Source: Roseiarcus sp963836695 (GTDB taxonomy: Bacteria > Pseudomonadota > Alphaproteobacteria > Rhizobiales > Beijerinckiaceae). Taken from it: a stretch of DNA of 64,000 nucleotides. The notes under the pieces were generated by a model. It had not been told where the DNA came from. It was given only the letters and a program-made list of their open reading frames with translations, and did not search any database. The position numbers were made by a program, and so were the translations under genes. Location of the stretch: contig CAWIKX010000009.1 of assembly GCA_963836695.1 (NCBI GenBank), positions 248,001 to 312,000 of the forward strand, written 5' to 3'. Positions 7,975 through 17,162 of this stretch are shown in pieces (the first letter of the stretch is position 1; every line of letters starts with the position of its first letter).

Positions 7975-8568
7975 ATGTTCGCCAACGATCCGGAGCGATC
8001 TGAGAACATGTCCGACTTCTTCTTCGATGTGGAACGCGTTTGCTACCATGAGGCCGGCCATGCTGTCCTCGGCTACGCACTGGGCGATGGGTTAACGCGG
8101 ATCGAACTCAGCGAGGTCATCACTCTTACTGATTCCGGTAAGCTCATCAGCGTAGGTGGACTCTGCGCAAGTCGCAGGTATGTTGATCTCAAGATATACA
8201 GCCGCATCCGGCGCCGTATTCTTGACGATCGCGTGGTCGGATCCGCGGTCGGAATCGCGGCTGGCCCCGCCGCCGAACGCAAGTTCAACATCCTGAATAA
8301 CCAACCACAGCGTTTGCTCGGCGGAAGCGCAGGTGATCACACGGGAACCTCCTGGATCCATCTTGACCCCTATTTTGACATTCAGGAGGAGGCTTGGCGC
8401 CAGGCGCAGTAGGCGCTGGAGATCGATATCATTTGGGATGGAGTTGAGATTCTCGCCGCAGAGCTTTCAGAGCGCTGGTGGCCGGAGAATGATAACAATG
8501 ATCCAGGCGAATACCGAAATGAAATGCCAGGGGCTCGCGCAAGGCGATCCTCCGACGGTGCGGAATGA
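7975..8568 (+). pseudogene. M41-like HEAGH zinc peptidase, interrupted by in-frame TAG
   Basis: The product contains CYHEAGHAVLGYALG, the zinc site of FtsH-type (M41) peptidases, without an AAA domain. The reading frame stops at TAG 8410-8412 (WRQAQ*ALEIDIIWDG), but the same frame continues sensibly to TGA 8566-8568 through WDGVEILAAELSERWW, a helix expected at the C-terminus of this fold. It is therefore one gene of about 197 codons with a nonsense codon near position 146. ATG 7975 or 8008 could be the start; the frame is open further upstream into the repeat region. Confidence 0.7.
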
Positions 8569-8864
8569 GACCCAGTTTGCTGGACGGTTTCTGGCCTCGA
8601 ATTGAACCGCACGCCTTCGCCCTGGCCGATCTTAGACCTTCGCCAGATATCGTTCACTATCTCGCTTGTCAACCCAAAGGGAACGCTTTGCAGGCTGGGT
8701 GGTGAACGTGCACTATGAGTATACCCAAACGAGGCGAACCGAAGGATCTCAATATGCTTTCCACACTCTATACATGCTGATTTGCAATCGATCGGGGGGC
8801 TTTGAGAGATCGTTGCAACTGACGCGGATTGGAGGCAGCTTTCGTGCAAAAAAAACCGGGTGTA

Positions 8865-9659
8865 TCAGCTGACCGCGCTTGGCGAACGGCCTTTAATCAT
8901 CCACAGCAAGCTATAAGTATAAGTATCAGGGCGATCAAGATATCCGAACAAATCCGTGATTAATCTTTCGGCCTCAGCTTGGCTGCCCAGGCTTTGGGAT
9001 ATGCGTTCCATTCCGGCCTGGAGAACTTCAGCATAGTTGCGACGCCCTTCCGCGCTTATAGGGCCAAGTGCGGAATAGATCCGATCCAACTCTATTTCGA
9101 CGGAAACGTCGCGAAAGCCGCACTGCGACAACATTGACGGTAATTTTTGCGGCAGATCGCCGTCAAGGATCGCTGAAAAGGCCCGTGTTCGGCGATTTCG
9201 CAACTCAGCGTCTTCCGGATGATCGATCATGTTCGGAAAGTTGTGGAGAGCAACAACCACCTCGCCGCCGGGGCGCAGAACCCGACGAAATTCTCTAATC
9301 GCGTCCTCTGGACACGGTAGAAAATAAAGGACGAACCGGGACCAGACAACGTCAAAACTCGCGTCGGCGAAATTTAGCGCGCGCAAATCGCCCTCTTCAA
9401 AGGACAAGTTGGTGAAGCGACCGCGATCACGTGCGTAGGCGACATACGCTGGGTTGAAATCGACCCCCACAACGTCCCACCCTGGGTGGGTTGAGGCCAT
9501 AAGGCGAGCCATCGCGCCCGATCCGCTCCCGGCGTCGAGAACGCGCGCGCGGGACCGCTTAGGAAGATGAGGCAAATAGCGATCTAGACCGTCAAGAACG
9601 GCTTGGCGTTCCAGACGTCCGCACTCGTCGGCGCTGTCCAGGACATAGTCCGCGCACAT
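8865..9659 (-). CDS. Class I SAM-dependent methyltransferase
   Basis: 264-aa cytoplasmic methyltransferase (Methyltransf_11/25 type). The SAM-binding motif I is RVLDAGSGSGAMARLM, motif II is WDVVGVDFNP, followed by SFEEGDLRALNFADASFDVVWSRFVLYFLP and a post-motif RVLRPGGEVVVALHN. The substrate is unknown. It runs against the element genes and is separated from them by about 300 bp without a recognisable gene, so it may or may not belong to the integrative element. Confidence 0.87.
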   Translation of the reverse strand: MCADYVLDSADECGRLERQAVLDGLDRYLPHLPKRSRARVLDAGSGSGAMARLMASTHPGWDVVGVDFNPAYVAYARDRGRFTNLSFEEGDLRALNFADASFDVVWSRFVLYFLPCPEDAIREFRRVLRPGGEVVVALHNFPNMIDHPEDAELRNRRTRAFSAILDGDLPQKLPSMLSQCGFRDVSVEIELDRIYSALGPISAEGRRNYAEVLQAGMERISQSLGSQAEAERLITDLFGYLDRPDTYTYSLLWMIKGRSPSAVS

Positions 9660-9862
9660 CGCAGGCTTTCATTTCAGGATAGGCAAAAGAGCGGCTTAAA
9701 GCTTACTGGCCCAATAGCTCCCTAACAAGAGAGCGCCGTATGTGTTTGTCGTGCTTACAGCGGCGTAAGAAAGAGACGCGCAGAGATCAAGAGTTAGCGC
9801 CACCGATCGTCCGGACAGTCGAGATTTCCGCAGCGCAAGCTACGTCCGGCCAACGTCGATTT

Positions 9863-11386
9863 TGTTGAAGAACCCCCTGTTGTGGCAGCCGCACTTTGGA
9901 TTTGTAGCGCCGTCAGCGCGGCAGATTCCTGCCTCTTCGCCTTATGTGGCGAGGATCGGCGCAGGGAGGGGGATAAGCTTCGCCAGTTTTCGCAGATTTT
10001 GGGCGGTGGCGGCTAAGAGGAACTCGTCTTTGGCTCCGTTTGGACCTCGGAGGCGCAATCGACCCAGCCTGAGGATGCGCTTCAGATGAGCGAAGAGCAT
10101 CTCGACCTTCTTTCGTTCGCGACATGAGACGGCGTAGGCCTCAGTCTTTGCGATCGCACGGGCCTTGTCGCGAGCGGCTTCATGAATGGAGCGCGCGATC
10201 TTGCGTGCAGGAACGTTTGAGCAGCACCTAGGTTTAAGCGCGCAGGCGTCGCAGTCGTGCTTGCGCGCGAAGTAGATCATCGTGCCGTCTTTGGTCACTC
10301 CGTCGCGTGGCTTGGGGAATGAGCGATGATATTTCTTTAGCTCTTTGCCGGCGGGACAGACATAGAGGTTGCCCTCTGGATCGAAGGCGAAGTCGCTGCG
10401 GGAGAAGGTTCCGTCCGTGCGCTCGGACTTATCCATCAGTTTCACATGCGGCTCGATCCCGCGCTCGTCCACCAGCCACCCAATCATCTCGGCCGAGCCG
10501 TAACCCGCATCGGCGACCAGGCGCGACGGAGCGACTTCGAACTGTTCCGCCGTGCGGTCGAGCATCGTCTTGGCCGCGCCGACTTCGGCCTGGCGAACGG
10601 TCGTCGTCGCCTCGACGTCCATGATCACTGCATGCTTAAGGTCGATGAGGTAGTTGTCGGAATAGGCATAACCGGCGACAGAGTTGGCCGAAGCGGTGTA
10701 GCGGGCGGCCGGATCGGTTGGGGAGATCACCTTTGGCTCGACGGGCGTCGCCCCGCTAAAGGCCGCATCATCAAGGACCGACAGATATTCTGCGACTGCG
10801 CGGCTCGAACTCGGAACTAAATCTTCGACCTTGGCGACACCCCGCCGTCGATGCGCGTCCGCCACGATAATGCTGGCGTCGACTGCGAAAGCCTCACCCC
10901 CGACGACCCCTTCTTTCATGCAGCGCGCCACCACGGTCTCGAAGAGCTTGCGCAGAAGATCGCTCTCGCGAAAGCGGCCGTGGCGGTTCTTGGAAAACGT
11001 CGAATGATCCGGGACGTCGCCATCGAGCCCTAATCGACAGAACCAGCGATAGGCCAGATTGAGATGGACCTCCTCGCACAGCCGCCGCTCAGAGCGAATG
11101 CCGAAGCCGTAGCCGACGATCAGCATCCGGATCATCAGCTCGGGATCAATCGAGGGACGCCCGACCTCGCTATAGTAGGGGCCCAGATGCGCTCGAACCT
11201 CGGACAAGTCGACGAACCGGTCGATCTTGCGCAGCAGATGACCATCGGGGACGTGCCGCTCGAGGCTGAAGCCGTAGAACAGCGCCTCCTGCATCACGCG
11301 ACGCTCGCCCATCATCGGCCGAATCTCCTGCTCCAAAGAGAAGAGAATCAGCGACTGGCGCCGCGATCAAGCAGAGTTTTTCAACA
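9863..11386 (-). mobile_element. IS1182-like insertion sequence
   Basis: An imperfect terminal inverted repeat brackets the transposase gene: TGTTGAAGAACCCC at 9863 and its counterpart (minus strand TGTTGAAAAACTC) ending at about 11386. The element is about 1.52 kb with a single transposase ORF read on the minus strand. No clear target duplication was seen. Confidence 0.75.
9942..11336 (-). CDS. IS1182-family transposase
   Basis: 464-aa DDE transposase. The N-terminal DUF772 region is typical (PSIDPELMIRMLIVGYGFGIRSERRLCEEVHLNLAYRWFCRLG and PDHSTFSKNRH). The catalytic domain shows AVDASIIVADA (first Asp), LVADAGYGSAEMIGWL (second Asp) and the C-terminal region CRERKKVEMLFAHLKRIL with the catalytic Glu. 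The frame is complete and uninterrupted, so the element may be active. Confidence 0.95.
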   Translation of the reverse strand: MEQEIRPMMGERRVMQEALFYGFSLERHVPDGHLLRKIDRFVDLSEVRAHLGPYYSEVGRPSIDPELMIRMLIVGYGFGIRSERRLCEEVHLNLAYRWFCRLGLDGDVPDHSTFSKNRHGRFRESDLLRKLFETVVARCMKEGVVGGEAFAVDASIIVADAHRRRGVAKVEDLVPSSSRAVAEYLSVLDDAAFSGATPVEPKVISPTDPAARYTASANSVAGYAYSDNYLIDLKHAVIMDVEATTTVRQAEVGAAKTMLDRTAEQFEVAPSRLVADAGYGSAEMIGWLVDERGIEPHVKLMDKSERTDGTFSRSDFAFDPEGNLYVCPAGKELKKYHRSFPKPRDGVTKDGTMIYFARKHDCDACALKPRCCSNVPARKIARSIHEAARDKARAIAKTEAYAVSCRERKKVEMLFAHLKRILRLGRLRLRGPNGAKDEFLLAATAQNLRKLAKLIPLPAPILAT

Positions 11387-11677
11387 CAATTCGTCGATTC
11401 AGGCCGTCGCCTACGCGTTGAATTCTTTCGTGAGATTACTTGGGATTGGAGCACTCAGTAGATCGGGGTCCGTCCAGACTCCGTAAGGTGCGCCGTTTTT
11501 CAGAGGCTATGATGCTCGGATCCAGATCTCCGCTATCCCTTGCGTGTCTATCCTTCCTACCCCGCTGGAGGCACGTTTGCACTAGGAAGCCTCCGCTGGA
11601 TTTTCGCGTTTCTTTGCAAGGTAGTCGGGTAGCAAATAATTTCCTAGGCGCAAGAGCACCGCTAGCCGGAACATTCC

Positions 11678-12736
11678 ATGATTGATCCCTCGGCTTCAAG
11701 TCGGGTTGTCGGCGCGTTCGTCCTCCCCGAGTTCTGGGAGAACTCATCGCGCGTGCCTTCGAACTTGCGAGCTCTAAGGGATGTGGGCGTCAACTCGATC
11801 ATAACGGAGAGCGACCGATATAAGTTCTACGATATCGAGGCGACCCACGACAGCGGACTTCGCTTCTACGCCGGGGTCGCTTGTTTTTCCGACCATTCGG
11901 CGAATTTCCGCTTCATCAAAGAGCGTCCAGAGCTCTGGCCAATCTTGGAGAACGGCGAGCGCCGAGCCCAGATGGAATGGTACGTAGGCATGACGCCGAT
12001 CGACAGCAGACGCCAGGATGAGGTTCTTGCAACGATCGGCTCGATCGCACGAACGTATCCGGTGGACGGTCTCTTTCTCGACTTTGTGCGCTGGCCGCTA
12101 CATTGGGAAATCGAATTGAGGCCCGGGCAGGCCAAGCCGATGGACTCGAGCTTCGACCCAACGACGCTCGCCAAATTCGAGGCGGCGTTTGGAGCTCTGC
12201 CAGGCGGTCTCAATTCCATTCCCGCCAAAGCCGCCTGGATACGCGAGAACCGGTTGCGGGACTGGATCGACTTCAAATGCCAAGTCATCACCGACTTCGT
12301 TGCGAAGGCGCGAAGCGTTCTCAAGGATGCTAGGCCTGATGCAAAGCTTGGCCTTTACCTTGTGCCGAACGTAAATGGGCTTACGGAGCCGCTAACCGGC
12401 CAGCGAGTCCGCGATCTTGCGCCGCTTGCTGATTGGATTGCCCCTATGCTGTACCACAATATCCTTCTGCAGCCGCCGGCTTGGGTTGCACCTGCTATCA
12501 GAGAGGTCTCTGAAATTGCTGGGATGAAGACGTTGCCAGTTGTTCAGGCCGATTCAAATCGAGATCCGAACGATGCCGCCGATTGGGGACCGCCAATGTC
12601 AGCTGAGGATTTCAGCGACTGTTTGGACCACGTCGGGAGGCAAAACAACGTCGCCGGGCTAATCGTGTTTCCGGGACGAGCGTTAAACGATGGCAGGGGA
12701 GCAGCTCTGCGTGCAATGACGCAAGCTCGCCGATGA
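11678..12736 (+). CDS. Putative glycoside hydrolase-like TIM-barrel protein
   Basis: 352-aa cytoplasmic protein without a signal peptide. The pattern resembles the GHL-type putative glycosidases: strand-end motifs GVNSIITESDRY, YAGVACFSDH, VDGLFLDFVRWPLHW (acidic residue after a barrel strand), AKLGLYLVPNV and DWIAPMLYHN, then a C-terminal GLIVFPGRAL. It overlaps the ABC ATPase gene by 4 bases, so it is the first gene of that transport operon and probably processes the imported compound. It is a functional neighbour of a second, distantly similar protein at 15678-16919. The reaction is unknown. Confidence 0.7.
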   Translation: MIDPSASSRVVGAFVLPEFWENSSRVPSNLRALRDVGVNSIITESDRYKFYDIEATHDSGLRFYAGVACFSDHSANFRFIKERPELWPILENGERRAQMEWYVGMTPIDSRRQDEVLATIGSIARTYPVDGLFLDFVRWPLHWEIELRPGQAKPMDSSFDPTTLAKFEAAFGALPGGLNSIPAKAAWIRENRLRDWIDFKCQVITDFVAKARSVLKDARPDAKLGLYLVPNVNGLTEPLTGQRVRDLAPLADWIAPMLYHNILLQPPAWVAPAIREVSEIAGMKTLPVVQADSNRDPNDAADWGPPMSAEDFSDCLDHVGRQNNVAGLIVFPGRALNDGRGAALRAMTQARR

Positions 12737-13509
12737 CTGACGCCGGCTTCGCGCCTGATTCAATCTTGCGAGCGCAAGGGATCAACAAGAATTTCGGCGC
12801 GGTCGTCGCGCTCGAGAACGTGTCGTTCGCGATTCCGAAGGGCGAGATTATTGGACTCGTCGGCGACAACGGCGCTGGCAAGTCGACGCTCGTGAAGATT
12901 ATCAGCGGGGTGCTCGCGCCCGACTCCGGCATGATCGAATTTGAGGGCAAGCCGGCGACGTTTGCTTCGCCCGCAGAGGCCCGCGCGCACGGTGTCGAAA
13001 CCGTCTATCAGGATCTTGCATTAGCCCCCAATCTCGCCGTCTGGGCGAACGTCTATCTCGGTCGGGAACTGACCCGCGGCCCCAAAATGATGCACGTCCT
13101 CGACAAGCGCGCGATGGTCGCCAACACCGACAAGATGCTCAAGCGCTTCATCCGAAACGTGCCCCCGATCGACGAGTCGGTGGAACTGCTCTCGGGCGGT
13201 CAGCGGCAAGTGGTGGCGATCGCCCGGGCCGGAGCTTGGGGATCGAAGCTCATTCTCATGGACGAGCCAACCGCGGCGCTTGGGGTCGCGGAAACAAAGG
13301 CGGTTGAAGATGTAATCTTCCAGCTCAAGCGGCAGGGCATGAGCGTATTGATCATCAGCCACAACCTCGATCAGATCTTCCGCGTCACGAGCGGCGTTTG
13401 GGTGCTGAGAAGAGGCCGCGCCATCGGCTACCGTGAGACGGCGAGGACGCGGCCCGAGGAAATTGTGCACATGATCACCAGCGCGCCGACAATCGCTGGG
13501 GCTGGCTGA
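12733..13509 (+). CDS. Sugar ABC transporter ATP-binding protein
   Basis: 258-aa single-domain ATPase of the FrcA type (not the double-domain RbsA form). Walker A GDNGAGKST (44-52), Q-loop VYQDLAL (about 91), signature LSGGQRQ (153-159), Walker B LILMDEP (173-179) and H-loop IISHN are all present. Start overlaps the upstream gene and the TGA overlaps the permease ATG, so the three genes are translationally coupled. It energises sugar import at the inner membrane. Confidence 0.95.
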   Translation: MTDAGFAPDSILRAQGINKNFGAVVALENVSFAIPKGEIIGLVGDNGAGKSTLVKIISGVLAPDSGMIEFEGKPATFASPAEARAHGVETVYQDLALAPNLAVWANVYLGRELTRGPKMMHVLDKRAMVANTDKMLKRFIRNVPPIDESVELLSGGQRQVVAIARAGAWGSKLILMDEPTAALGVAETKAVEDVIFQLKRQGMSVLIISHNLDQIFRVTSGVWVLRRGRAIGYRETARTRPEEIVHMITSAPTIAGAG

Positions 13510-14483
13510 TGGCGCCTACGAAAGGCCGATGGAGCAAAGCGACTGCATTTGCCGGACGCAACGGCGTCCTCATCGCCTTCGTCCTGCTCGTCGCCTTTAT
13601 GGTCGGGACGACCTCGACCTTCGGCACTTATCAGAACCTCATCAACGTCTTGCAGCAGAATTCGATCATTGGAATTATCGCTTGCGGTATGACTTTTGCG
13701 ATTATTCTTGGCGGCTTCGATCTGTCGGTGGGCTCGGTGACCGCGCTCGCGAGCGTGGTGGGCGCAACCTTGATGATTGACTTCGGGATAATCGGCATTC
13801 CGATCGGAATCCTTGGCGCTTTGGCTGCCTGTCTCATCGTCGGCGCCATGAACGGCTGGCTCATCTCCTGGCTCGGGGTCAATCCCTTTGTCGCGACTCT
13901 GGGGACAATGACTGTCGTGCGCGGGCTTATCTATGTCGCAACCAACGCCTCGCCGCGTTTCGGCGTTCCTTATGCGTTCACGGCGGTTGGCCTGGGACGG
14001 TCTTTTGGCGTTCCAAACCCCGCGCTCATTTTCTTGATCGTCGCGCTGTTGCTGGGATTTGTGCTGCATCGGACGCGCTTCGGTCATTACGTCTATGCGG
14101 TCGGCGGCAGTACTGTGGCGTCGGCTCGAATGGGGCTAAAAGTCGCGCGGGTGCGCTTCGCGGTCTACGTGCTCGCATCGGCTTGCGCCGCGGTGTCCGG
14201 CATCATCCTCATCGGTCAGACGGCAAGCGCCACGCCACAAGCCGCTCTCGGCTATGAACTGACGGCGATCGCTGCGGTCATCGTTGGCGGAGCTCCGCTC
14301 GGCGGTGGCCGCGGACGCATGGCAGGGACGATTGTCGGTGTTTTTCTGCTGGGCGTCGTCGCAAACGGCCTCAATCTGTTCGGCGTCTCCCCTTTCTGGC
14401 AACCGGTCGCAACTGGGCTCATCCTCATCGCCGCCGTCGCGTTCGACGGCTTTTCAAAGCGGGGCCGCTTCTCGTCGGTGTGA
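13509..14483 (+). CDS. Sugar ABC transporter permease (RbsC type)
   Basis: 324-aa polytopic membrane protein with 8-10 hydrophobic segments. Family hallmarks are MTFAIILGGFDLSVGSV near residue 65, NPFVATLGTMTVVRGLIY, the cytoplasmic loop YAVGGSTVASARMGL that contacts the ATPase, and AAVIVGGAPLGGGRG. It forms the channel with the adjacent ATPase and the downstream binding protein. Confidence 0.95.
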   Translation: MAPTKGRWSKATAFAGRNGVLIAFVLLVAFMVGTTSTFGTYQNLINVLQQNSIIGIIACGMTFAIILGGFDLSVGSVTALASVVGATLMIDFGIIGIPIGILGALAACLIVGAMNGWLISWLGVNPFVATLGTMTVVRGLIYVATNASPRFGVPYAFTAVGLGRSFGVPNPALIFLIVALLLGFVLHRTRFGHYVYAVGGSTVASARMGLKVARVRFAVYVLASACAAVSGIILIGQTASATPQAALGYELTAIAAVIVGGAPLGGGRGRMAGTIVGVFLLGVVANGLNLFGVSPFWQPVATGLILIAAVAFDGFSKRGRFSSV

Positions 14484-14622
14484 GCGCCGGGAGTCTCGCC
14501 TGGTCGTTTTGCCAAGTGCCGAAATGTGCTTACATAGCGCAGCGCCAGGCGGTCGAGGCGCTCACGATAGGTCGCTGGCTTATCTCACCCACGATAAGGA
14601 AAATCCTTCGGAAGGAAACACG

Positions 14623-15675
14623 ATGGCGCACCATACGCTTAAGATTTCCACGCCGTTTTCAGCCTTGAGGAGGACAGTCCTCTTCGGCCTCTTTGCCTCT
14701 GGTCTCGTTTCGACCTCGGCGCCCTTCGCCATGGCGGCGGAGAAGCTAAGCTGCCTGCCGGTTCAGCACATGACCGAAACGTCCGCCGTGGCGCCGGCGA
14801 ACAAGAAAATCGGCGTCAGCGTCGCCTATCTCAAAGTGCCGTTCTACGCGAACTTCAAGACCGGACTTGAGGACGGCGCTAAGCAATTCGGATTCACTTA
14901 CGATCTTGTTGATGGGAACAGCGGGGACGTCGCGACCGAACTCGCCAATCTGCAGAACTTCATTGCTCAGAAGAAAGATCTCATTCTCTTAACGCCGTCT
15001 GGGCAGGGGATTATTCCGGGCATCAAGTTGGTCAACGATGCCAGCATTCCGATTATTGAAGTGAACAACAAGGCGGGCTTCGGAAGCGGAGACGTGAACG
15101 TTTTGACCTATGCGGGCGCCGACGATGTCGAGTTTGGCCGCCTCCAAGGGAAGCTGGTTGACCAAGCTTTCGGCGGGAAGAAAGCCAAGGTGGCCTACGT
15201 CATGGGTTTCGCCGGTACGTCGCCTCAGATCCTACGCGCCAAGGGGTGGGATGAGTTCCGCGCGCAGCACCCGCAATACGAGGAGGTGGTCCGCTCCACT
15301 GACGATTTTGACGCAGCTAAAGCGCTCGCGGTGGTGCAGGATCTTCTGACCAGGTTTCCGAAAGGCCAACTCGACGCCATCGTCATGCAAGGGCCTGAGG
15401 CCAGCGCTGCGGTGGACTTCGCACAGCGCAACGGCCGCGACGAAATCAAATTTATCGTAGGCGATTATCCAGAGGACGTGCGACAGCTCATTTCCGAAGG
15501 TAAAATCTTTGGCACGGTCGATCAGGACCCATATCCTCAGGCTTACAGCGCCATGAAGATGGCTTGGCTGCATTTCAACGGAAAGGACTCCGATATCCCG
15601 AAGCCGTATTTTCTGCCCCTGCCGCTTATCACCAAGGAGAACGCCGAGAAGACGCCGGCGGCCTGGGGCTGCTAG
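14623..15675 (+). CDS. Sugar ABC transporter substrate-binding protein
   Basis: 350-aa periplasmic binding protein (Peripla_BP_4). ATG 14623 is chosen because GGAAGGAA lies just upstream and a signal peptide follows directly (TVLFGLFASGLVSTSAPFAMAAE). The mature part starts KKIGVSVAYLKVPFYANFKTG, typical of ribose/galactose-type proteins, with LILLTPSGQGIIPGIKLVNDA and a hinge. The frame is open further upstream inside the permease end, but that part makes no sense as protein. Third gene of the ATPase-permease operon. Confidence 0.93.
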   Translation: MAHHTLKISTPFSALRRTVLFGLFASGLVSTSAPFAMAAEKLSCLPVQHMTETSAVAPANKKIGVSVAYLKVPFYANFKTGLEDGAKQFGFTYDLVDGNSGDVATELANLQNFIAQKKDLILLTPSGQGIIPGIKLVNDASIPIIEVNNKAGFGSGDVNVLTYAGADDVEFGRLQGKLVDQAFGGKKAKVAYVMGFAGTSPQILRAKGWDEFRAQHPQYEEVVRSTDDFDAAKALAVVQDLLTRFPKGQLDAIVMQGPEASAAVDFAQRNGRDEIKFIVGDYPEDVRQLISEGKIFGTVDQDPYPQAYSAMKMAWLHFNGKDSDIPKPYFLPLPLITKENAEKTPAAWGC

Positions 15676-15677
15676 AA

Positions 15678-16919
15678 CTACGCGCTTTCCGCGAGTGCGC
15701 GGATCCCCTCCATGGGCGCGTGTAGAAGGTCCCACGAGATGATGAGGCCGTCCGCGTTCGCCGCGCGGCCGGCCTCGACCATGCCGACTACATCGGCCGC
15801 TGTGACGTCGATGACGCCGGGCTGGCTGACGAGTTCGAGCCCGAAATGCACTGGAACGGGCGTCATCGCGCGGACCGCCGCTTCAATCTCCGCCTGCATG
15901 AAGGTGAACGGAACGGCTTCTTCCCTCGTTTGCCTGAGCATGTTCTGATCGAAACTGGCGTGACGGGCGGCCCATTCAACGATCTGCGCCTCGTCCAAGC
16001 CAAAACGCTGCGCAACGCCCTCGATCAGCGCCGGGACTTCGAGTCGGAGGCCGGCAGGCCCTCGCGCGAGGCGATAGGTCATGGGCTTCACCCAGTCGCA
16101 GCATCCCTTCAGACGCTGGTAGTCCTGGCCCACCAGCTGCGCGAGGCTGGGCGAGAAGAGGTCTAGGGAAACAGAACGCCCGAGGCGCCGGCATTCGTTG
16201 GCAAGGTCGCCGACAAGACGGGCAACGCTGACGGCCCGAAAGGCGAGAAAGCGCGCGAGCAGAGGGTTTGCGGCCGCGATTGAGCCGAGCCAGTTGCCCG
16301 GGCTACTTCCGCGCAACGACAACCCGTTTGCAGCCAGGTCGCCGTCACCGAAAATTAGGTCGCCGTCACCGAAAATCCTGACAACCGCATCCAGGTCGAG
16401 GCCTTGGGCGTTGGCTGCCCGCCGACAGTGATCGCAGAAGCACGACAGCATTTCATCCGCGCCGTTCGCAGGTGAAGGGAAGCGGATCTTATCGAGGAAG
16501 ACGCCCTTGAAGTCGTAGCGTATGAGAAGTTCGCGTAAGCGCAGGGTTGTTTTCTCGCGCACAGCCGGATTGTTGGGGCAGGCGAAGCGGAACGTCTCCT
16601 CGACAACGCCGCCCTTCTCCGCCCAGCCTCCCCAGCCGCGGCTGCGCGCGCCTCGCCAGTTTACGACAAGGTCATCTTCCGTCATTTCGTTAATGTCGGA
16701 GAGCGCGCTAAACCAGAGATATACATTGTCCACTGGACGGCGCGGAGCGCAGAACCTGCGGAACACCTCAGGCGCCTCGCGAAAGCCAATAATCAGCAGA
16801 TCGAGGTCGAGTGCTTCCAGCACGCGGCGCACGCTGTCTAACATCCGTTGTTCATCAAGGGCTGCTAGCGATGAGTGAAACGTCGATAGCTGTGCGCCAA
16901 TCGTCCACGATCCAATCAT
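15678..16919 (-). CDS. Putative TIM-barrel glycosidase-like protein
   Basis: 413-aa cytoplasmic protein. Start chosen at MIGSWTIGAQLSTFHSS; the frame is open upstream but that part is basic and unlike the family. Barrel-type motifs: DFKGVFLDKIRFPSPAN (acid after a strand), CFCDHCRRAA (zinc-type Cys cluster found in GHL glycosidases), SVSLDLFSPSLAQLVGQDY, CDWVKPMTYRLARGPAG and ADGLIISWDLLHAP. Its convergent position next to the sugar importer and the similar protein at 11678 suggest a shared catabolic route. It contains a small tandem duplication (IFGDGDL twice). Confidence 0.7.
   Translation of the reverse strand: MIGSWTIGAQLSTFHSSLAALDEQRMLDSVRRVLEALDLDLLIIGFREAPEVFRRFCAPRRPVDNVYLWFSALSDINEMTEDDLVVNWRGARSRGWGGWAEKGGVVEETFRFACPNNPAVREKTTLRLRELLIRYDFKGVFLDKIRFPSPANGADEMLSCFCDHCRRAANAQGLDLDAVVRIFGDGDLIFGDGDLAANGLSLRGSSPGNWLGSIAAANPLLARFLAFRAVSVARLVGDLANECRRLGRSVSLDLFSPSLAQLVGQDYQRLKGCCDWVKPMTYRLARGPAGLRLEVPALIEGVAQRFGLDEAQIVEWAARHASFDQNMLRQTREEAVPFTFMQAEIEAAVRAMTPVPVHFGLELVSQPGVIDVTAADVVGMVEAGRAANADGLIISWDLLHAPMEGIRALAESA
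16336..16377. repeat. 21-bp tandem duplication inside a coding region
   Basis: Two adjacent 21-bp units (16336-16356 and 16357-16377) differ at one base. They duplicate seven residues (FGDGDLI) in the TIM-barrel protein without changing frame. Confidence 0.85.
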
Positions 16920-17162
16920 GCTTCGAAACGTTCCAATTTGACAGCGTCGCCGGTAGCACGAGAGCCACCTGCCTTTATGGCGAATCAGATTATAGATGGC
17001 TCGAGCCGAGGCTCTTGGGAACATCTGACAGCGAGAAATTCCGCAATTCGTCGAACCCTATCTTCGGCTGGAATGCGCAAATAGCAGACATTCGCCGAGG
17101 TCAGCGAACGGGTGAAATCGATACTGCGCCGAGGCGATCCCGTCGTTGAAACTATCTCAGCG

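Noticed and set aside
16336..16377. Possible CRISPR or regulatory direct repeat
   Set aside because: Only two adjacent 21-bp units within a coding frame and no spacers; a simple tandem duplication.
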